DNA of 53,848 bases from JBCBRD01 sp039819785. Its GTDB lineage: Bacteria > Pseudomonadota > Alphaproteobacteria > Rhizobiales > Hyphomicrobiaceae. Within the stretch, counting starts at the first letter, position 1; each line of letters starts with the position of its first letter. Where the stretch lies: assembly GCA_039819785.1 (NCBI GenBank), contig JBCBRH010000031.1, positions 1 through 53,848 on the forward strand. Direction: 5' to 3'. The position numbers were made by a program, and so were the translations under genes. This document shows, one piece after another, positions 50,326 to 53,848 of the stretch. The notes under the pieces were generated by a model, which did no database searches, was not told the DNA's origin, and was given only the letters and a program-made list of their open reading frames with translations.

Positions 50326-51117
50326 ATGTCTGAGAACGACGTCATGTCCCGGCCATCGCGCGATGTATTCGAGGCCGGCCCCGGGCGTAAAATGGCGCTG
50401 TCTTTTGTGTTCCTGCTGTTGCTGCCCTTCTTCGTCAGCCTGTTCCCCATGCTTTATTTTCGTTTGACGTTGGGGGACGGCGAAGGACTTCTCGGCCTTC
50501 TGGTGGTTGCAGTCGGGTTGAGCCTGCTGATGCTATTGGTGTTGATTGAGCTGATGATTTCGTTGCGCTCTCGGGTGGCCTTCGGGAAGAACGCGGTGGC
50601 GCTGAGGCTGCCACGCGGGCGCGGAATCTTTCCGTCTCTTATTTACAACAGCCGGACAATTCCATATTCCGACATATCGAATATCGAAATCCGCCGTGAA
50701 ATCTACGGCGGCCAGTGGACACCCGTTCTCCTCAAGGGCACTCGGGTCATTTTGAAAGATGAAACGGCCGTTCCGTTGGGATATGTCAGCGAGGCCAATG
50801 TCGACCCCGCCCTCCCGTTTGATGAGATTGCGGAAAAAATCGCGGCCCGGGCAGGCGTTGAGATCGACGATGCCGGCCATGTGCGCCGTTCGGCACAACG
50901 CAAGATCATGGGTCTGCGCGCAACCGAGGAAGAGCGCGTTCCCATCAGCCCGGACGAGGTCGCCGAACTGAACGTCCGACACGGCCGTGCGATGTTTGCA
51001 CTGGTTGGGGCTTTGATGGTGATGGTCGGCGCCGGCATCTTCACCGACCGTGATCTGCGCTATCCCTGGTCTAATCCTGTGAACACCAGCGATACCGCAC
51101 AAAGCGGCGGCAGCTGA
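50326..51117 (+). CDS. Membrane protein with a PH-like middle domain, unknown function
   Basis: 263 residues. Two membrane helices (about 22-45 and 50-76) are followed by a beta-rich domain with I-P-Y-S-D-I-S-N-I-E-I-R-R-E, which resembles a bacterial PH/YdbT-like domain, and a C-terminal helix (about 223-241). I recognise no characterised family. AAGGAAC lies about 7 bases before the ATG. It is divergent from msrA. Confidence 0.7.
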   Translation: MSENDVMSRPSRDVFEAGPGRKMALSFVFLLLLPFFVSLFPMLYFRLTLGDGEGLLGLLVVAVGLSLLMLLVLIELMISLRSRVAFGKNAVALRLPRGRGIFPSLIYNSRTIPYSDISNIEIRREIYGGQWTPVLLKGTRVILKDETAVPLGYVSEANVDPALPFDEIAEKIAARAGVEIDDAGHVRRSAQRKIMGLRATEEERVPISPDEVAELNVRHGRAMFALVGALMVMVGAGIFTDRDLRYPWSNPVNTSDTAQSGGS

Positions 51118-51195
51118 AAACAAACCGCCAGTGAAACGAGCCAGCGGGTTTTTGCTTGCTTAGGTTGGTTCTATTTGGGAGCGAGGATTGCACCC

Positions 51196-51654
51196 TCAGT
51201 TGGCGTACACATTGATCGGTTCAGAGCGCCGCCCCGCTAGCGAAAGCACAGCACCTAGGATGCCAAACAACACATAGGTTGGGGTCTGCAGCAGAATGTT
51301 TAAAAGAACAGGCAGCCCCCACTGCAGCGCTTCAGCACCAGCTTCGGTTTTCTGCAACGTAACGCGTGCGATCCCGCGCCAGTGATCCCCCAGGCTGGTG
51401 GACTGGAATGCCCCAACACCCGACAGCCAAGGCGTGAGATCAGCGACGAGCGCAACCGCTGCAATGATCAGGAACACAAATGCAAGGAAACGCACGGCGG
51501 GGCGAACGATCGAGCCAATAAACCCGAGAATGCCGACGAGAATAGCCAGACAGACCCGAAGCGCGCCGCGAACCAGATGAAATGGCAGCGCGGCGACGCC
51601 TTTGGCCCACTGGCCCAGGATGGCGAAGCATGACTTGAGAAAGTTGATAATCAC
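51196..51654 (-). CDS. Membrane protein, unknown function
   Basis: 152 residues with three or so membrane segments (about 33-50, 55-78 and 113-138). L-V-A-D-L-T-P-W-L-S is a notable loop. No family recognised. It converges on the PH-like membrane protein gene. Confidence 0.6.
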   Translation of the reverse strand: MIINFLKSCFAILGQWAKGVAALPFHLVRGALRVCLAILVGILGFIGSIVRPAVRFLAFVFLIIAAVALVADLTPWLSGVGAFQSTSLGDHWRGIARVTLQKTEAGAEALQWGLPVLLNILLQTPTYVLFGILGAVLSLAGRRSEPINVYAN

Positions 51655-52090
51655 CAGCTGAGCCTCGAATCTCGTTCAGGAAAAGCCTGTCCCTGGAACC
51701 ATGGATGTAACCGGTTTGTCTTGCTGGAAGCAAGCAAGGGGGGAGCGCTGGAAGCAAGCAAGGGTGGAGCGCTGGACGTCACTAAGCGAGATGCCCGAAA
51801 CATGCTGAGACACTGGCACAGTCTCCGGCCGACGGGGCGCGTCACAGCCAAAGCCCTCAGTATCAAAGCCGCATGACGTTCAGCTGTTCGCAGCCGATGA
51901 CAGGCCAAAGTCCACGGGCGTTGGCCACCCTTTCGGCTTTGATCACCAATCCCGTATTGCATCCATGCCCAATTTGAGGTTAGTTCGCGGCCTCCCCGTC
52001 CACGACGGTCTTTGATCTTGACGGCATCGCCGCGCTCAGTTGAGTGCGCGTCGTCGGAATGAGAGAGCGGAACGGCAGTTTGGGGACCCC
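51655..52090. other. Intergenic region before tRNA-Ser, 436 bp
   Basis: No credible gene. It contains the 24-bp tandem repeat (51724-51771). The remaining sequence is mixed; a leftward frame across 51651-52181 has no protein features and runs into the tRNA. Confidence 0.5.
51724..51771. repeat. 24-bp tandem repeat, 2 copies
   Basis: A 24-base unit beginning CTGGAAGCAAGCAAGG is at 51724-51747 and 51748-51771, with one mismatch (GGG versus GTG), then a partial third start. It is in the non-coding gap. Confidence 0.9.
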
Positions 52091-52180
52091 GGAGAGGTGG
52101 CCGAGTGGTTGAAGGCGCACGCCTGGAACGCGTGTAGGCGGGGAACCGTCTCGAGGGTTCGAATCCCTCTCTCTCCGCCA
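52091..52180 (+). tRNA. tRNA-Ser (anticodon GGA), CCA encoded
   Basis: Acceptor GGAGAGG (52091-52097) pairs with TCTCTCC (one G-U), followed by G and CCA (52178-52180). The anticodon stem CACGC/GCGTG encloses CTGGAAC, giving anticodon GGA. A long variable arm (about 52137-52155) fits tRNA-Ser. The T loop contains GGTTCGAATCC. Confidence 0.96.
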
Positions 52181-52303
52181 TCTAACTACTTGAAGTTGCT
52201 CGCAAAAACACGGTTTGACGCTGGATTCGAACTTCCCCCGGAGTGTCCGCGAGTTACGGCGTGCGCAACCGATGAGTGGTCGACCGAGACGCTTTCGGTG
52301 CGG

Positions 52304-53473
52304 CTACCGCGCGCAGTTTGGGGCCCGTGTCTCTTTGGGGTTGAATAGTAGTACGACTAGGACGCCGAGATCGTAAGCCATGAAGCTGACCAGCCAGATT
52401 CGGTCGGCAACCTCCTTTACGCCCACCGACTGTCCGGCAAAGACTTGGCTGACGTTCACTTTGTGCTTTCCGATACAGATGCGCCCGAAGGTGGTGATGG
52501 TTGCGGATCGGTCGTGCCAGGGGTAATCGAGCTCCGGCAGGCCCCGGTATTCACGCTGTGACGGCTGGTAGAGTTCGGCGGGCGTCTTCATGCCGATGCC
52601 CTGATGCGGGCGTTCGCGATTGAAGCGGTCGATGAAGACATCGAACATGTCCTGCTGCTGCAGGAAGTTTTCACCTGCCGGCCGCGTGGTTTCCTTTTTC
52701 AAAGTCAGATGCATGCGTTCGTGTCGGCCGTTCTGCTGCGGGCATCCCGGCTTGATGCGTTCGATATTGATGCCAAGCCTGAGCCACCACACCGACAGTT
52801 TGGAGAGGTTGAACAGGCTGTTCGGGCTGGCAAATGGGACGCCGTTGTCTGTCCGGATTGTCGTTGGAAGGCCGAAGTCCTTGAAGGCGCGCTCAAAAAC
52901 GGTGAAGGCGTAGCGCTCCTTGGTGGTCGACAGCGCGTCGCAGGCGATCACGTAGCGGCTGGCATAGTCGGTGATCGTGAGTGGGTAGCAGTAGCGCTTA
53001 TCGGCGAGCATGAACTCGCCTTTGTAGTCAGCGCACCAGAGCTGGTTGGGCTCCTTCACGTGATGGAGTTCGGTGCCCACGGCCTTGTTCCGCCTGCGTT
53101 TTGGGCCGCGCTTCACAAGGCCGTTCCGGTCGAGGATCGCATGCACCGTCGAGCAGGCGGGCGTGTGGACATCGGGGTAGAGCCTGCGCAGGCGCTCGCG
53201 GATCTTCGGCGCGCCCCAGTCCGGATACTCTTTTTTGATCGCGACGATCAGGCTTTCGATCTGGAACGGCAGTTGATTGGCATGGCGGTAGGGCCGCCGC
53301 GACCGGTCGGTCAGGCCTTCAAGCCCTGTGTTCTTGTAGCGATTGAAGATCTTGTAGCCGGTCTTGCGCGAGATCCCGAACTCGCGGCAAAGCGCGGCCA
53401 TTTTCTCCCCGCCCTGGAGGCGGGCCACCAAACGAAGACATTCGTCTTCCACGTTACACTCCTTCCACGGCAC
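52304..53473 (-). CDS. IS481-family transposase, probably damaged at its C terminus
   Basis: About 389 residues. An HTH region (L-C-R-E-F-G-I-S-R-K-T-G-Y-K-I) is followed by a DDE integrase-type core: W-C-A-D-Y-K-G-E-F, R-T-D-N-G-V-P-F and N-G-R-H-E-R-M-H. The start is GTG 53473 (AAAGGA upstream), giving the M-P-W-K-E-C opening I recall for the family; TTG 53491 is also in frame. The last about 19 residues (after Y-D-L-G) differ from the expected ending. In another frame the sequence reads T-I-Q-P then G-P-K-L, resembling the lost C terminus, so a small indel near 52365 is likely. Confidence 0.85.
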   Translation of the reverse strand: MPWKECNVEDECLRLVARLQGGEKMAALCREFGISRKTGYKIFNRYKNTGLEGLTDRSRRPYRHANQLPFQIESLIVAIKKEYPDWGAPKIRERLRRLYPDVHTPACSTVHAILDRNGLVKRGPKRRRNKAVGTELHHVKEPNQLWCADYKGEFMLADKRYCYPLTITDYASRYVIACDALSTTKERYAFTVFERAFKDFGLPTTIRTDNGVPFASPNSLFNLSKLSVWWLRLGINIERIKPGCPQQNGRHERMHLTLKKETTRPAGENFLQQQDMFDVFIDRFNRERPHQGIGMKTPAELYQPSQREYRGLPELDYPWHDRSATITTFGRICIGKHKVNVSQVFAGQSVGVKEVADRIWLVSFMAYDLGVLVVLLFNPKETRAPNCAR

Positions 53474-53530
53474 CTCTGCATCCTTTCGCAAAGGGCCGAA
53501 AGTGTAACCTATGTGTCCGGAACGAAGTAC
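52304..53530 (-). mobile_element. IS481-family insertion sequence (approximate bounds)
   Basis: The transposase gene fills nearly all of it. The outer end upstream of the gene is near 53515-53530, by the segment GTAACCTATGTGTCCGG that often lies at the end of such elements. The other end is not clear. I could not find matching inverted repeats or a target duplication by eye. The element lies just past tRNA-Ser. Confidence 0.55.
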
Positions 53531-53792
53531 AACCCCTGTCTCGGGAAGGTCATTTGATAATATGTTGATTTTGAATAAATTTATGAGGATTTATCTGTCG
53601 CCACCCTAGTTTTCACCCAAGTCGGCCAGGCCTTTCAGGATGAACGGATTGGTCCGCTAAACCTCGGCTTCGATCCCAGTATCCTCAAATTGAGCTGTTC
53701 GCCTCTGGGCTGATTTTGTTGCAAAAGTCGGTTGAGCTGGCGGGCGAACAGTGATTCCTTCTTGTCAGGTCAGGCATTGACGGAGGTCGGCA
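53474..53792. other. Gap between two IS elements, AT-rich part included
   Basis: About 319 bp. The part 53555-53605 is clearly more AT-rich than the rest of the contig and may be a remnant of other foreign DNA. A 9-bp inverted pair (CTGTTCGCC at 53695-53703 and GGCGAACAG at 53743-53751) may mark the start of the next IS. No gene is seen. Confidence 0.45.
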
Positions 53793-53848
53793 ATGATGGG
53801 GCGACTCAACGAGGACCAGGGGCAGCTTTTTTATTCGTTCAACCTCGA
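53793..53848 (+). CDS. IS5-like transposase, N-terminal fragment cut by the contig end
   Basis: ATG 53793 opens a frame that reads M-M-G-R-L-N-E-D-Q-G-Q-L-F-Y-S-F-N-L-D to the last base. This is the opening of transposases in the IS5/IS1182 group as I recall them. GGAGG lies about 7 bases upstream (53782-53786). The contig ends here, as assemblies commonly do at multicopy IS elements. Confidence 0.6.
   Translation, partial: MMGRLNEDQGQLFYSFNL

Noticed and set aside
51121..51155. Possible terminator after the PH-like membrane protein
   Set aside because: The stem (AAACCGC with GCGGGTTT) needs a bulge and has a long loop; too weak to list.
52160..52235. Inverted match between the tRNA-Ser T loop and GGATTCGAAC at about 52222
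   Set aside because: Only 10 bases and in the wrong orientation for an attachment-site repeat; probably chance.
52190..53530. Terminal inverted repeats of the IS481 element
   Set aside because: I compared the outer end near 53520 with sequence at 52235-52350 and found only scattered matches, so no repeat pair is claimed.
52604..53557. 317-codon + strand frame opposite the IS481 transposase
   Set aside because: Antisense to the DDE transposase; no conserved motif.

Overview
This window looks like one whole assembly contig of alphaproteobacterial DNA, most likely from the Hyphomicrobiales or a close relative. It starts inside a gene with a palindrome and ends inside a transposase. The class assignment rests on several family-level signals: a class I lysyl-tRNA synthetase, a CrbS-like symporter/histidine kinase with a CrbR-like regulator, a PodJ-like Sel1-repeat polarity protein with a CtrA-like box upstream, a TSUP/TIGR02186 pair, an LpxH-like/GT4 pair, and a ligase-associated Lhr/PdeM pair. 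No 16S rRNA or other decisive marker is present, so anything below class is inference.

Layout. 1-383 is a perfect inverted repeat built around the 3' end and terminator of pckA. 441-3348 carries a FAS1 protein, a thioredoxin-like protein with a CxxS site, and a HAD hydrolase. 3478-9223 carries the CrbS-like kinase, mscL, a radical SAM protein and tRNA-Gly(CCC). 9244-17527 is mostly envelope and redox: a secreted DUF255-DsbD-alpha fusion, a membrane GT2, an orphan solute-binding protein, the LpxH-like/GT4 operon and a DUF2878 membrane protein. 17551-22555 is a transport and regulation block: a BCCT transporter and the CrbR-like regulator, divergent from a DUF4212/VC_2705 symporter pair. 22799-31102 holds a prolyl aminopeptidase, a coiled-coil exported protein, the PodJ-like protein and the TSUP/TIGR02186 operon. 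31201-38845 holds PdeM and Lhr, DUF6460-MATE, a Cys-rich secreted protein and DUF952-pyrD. 39086-43174 holds two tandem DUF262-DUF1524 (GmrSD-like) genes. 43218-51654 is mainly housekeeping: lysK, terB, a Tex30-like hydrolase, a sterol-desaturase-like enzyme, mepA, DUF2237, msrA and small membrane proteins. 52091-53848 is tRNA-Ser(GGA) followed by an IS481-family element and the start of an IS5-like transposase.

How genes work together. The symporter-kinase (3478-7005), the NarL/LuxR regulator (19270-19929) and the divergent DUF4212/symporter pair look like a dispersed acetate or short-chain carboxylate switch of the CrbSR type. The redox genes (CxxS thioredoxin-like protein, DUF255-DsbD-alpha fusion, MsrA) are scattered and not obviously one system. 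The best candidate for an under-described system is the pair of full-length DUF262-DUF1524 genes between DUF952/pyrD and lysK. It is probably a two-gene anti-phage or modification-dependent restriction module, but nothing in the window shows its specificity. The tRNA-Ser/IS region at the right end looks like the edge of a variable region.
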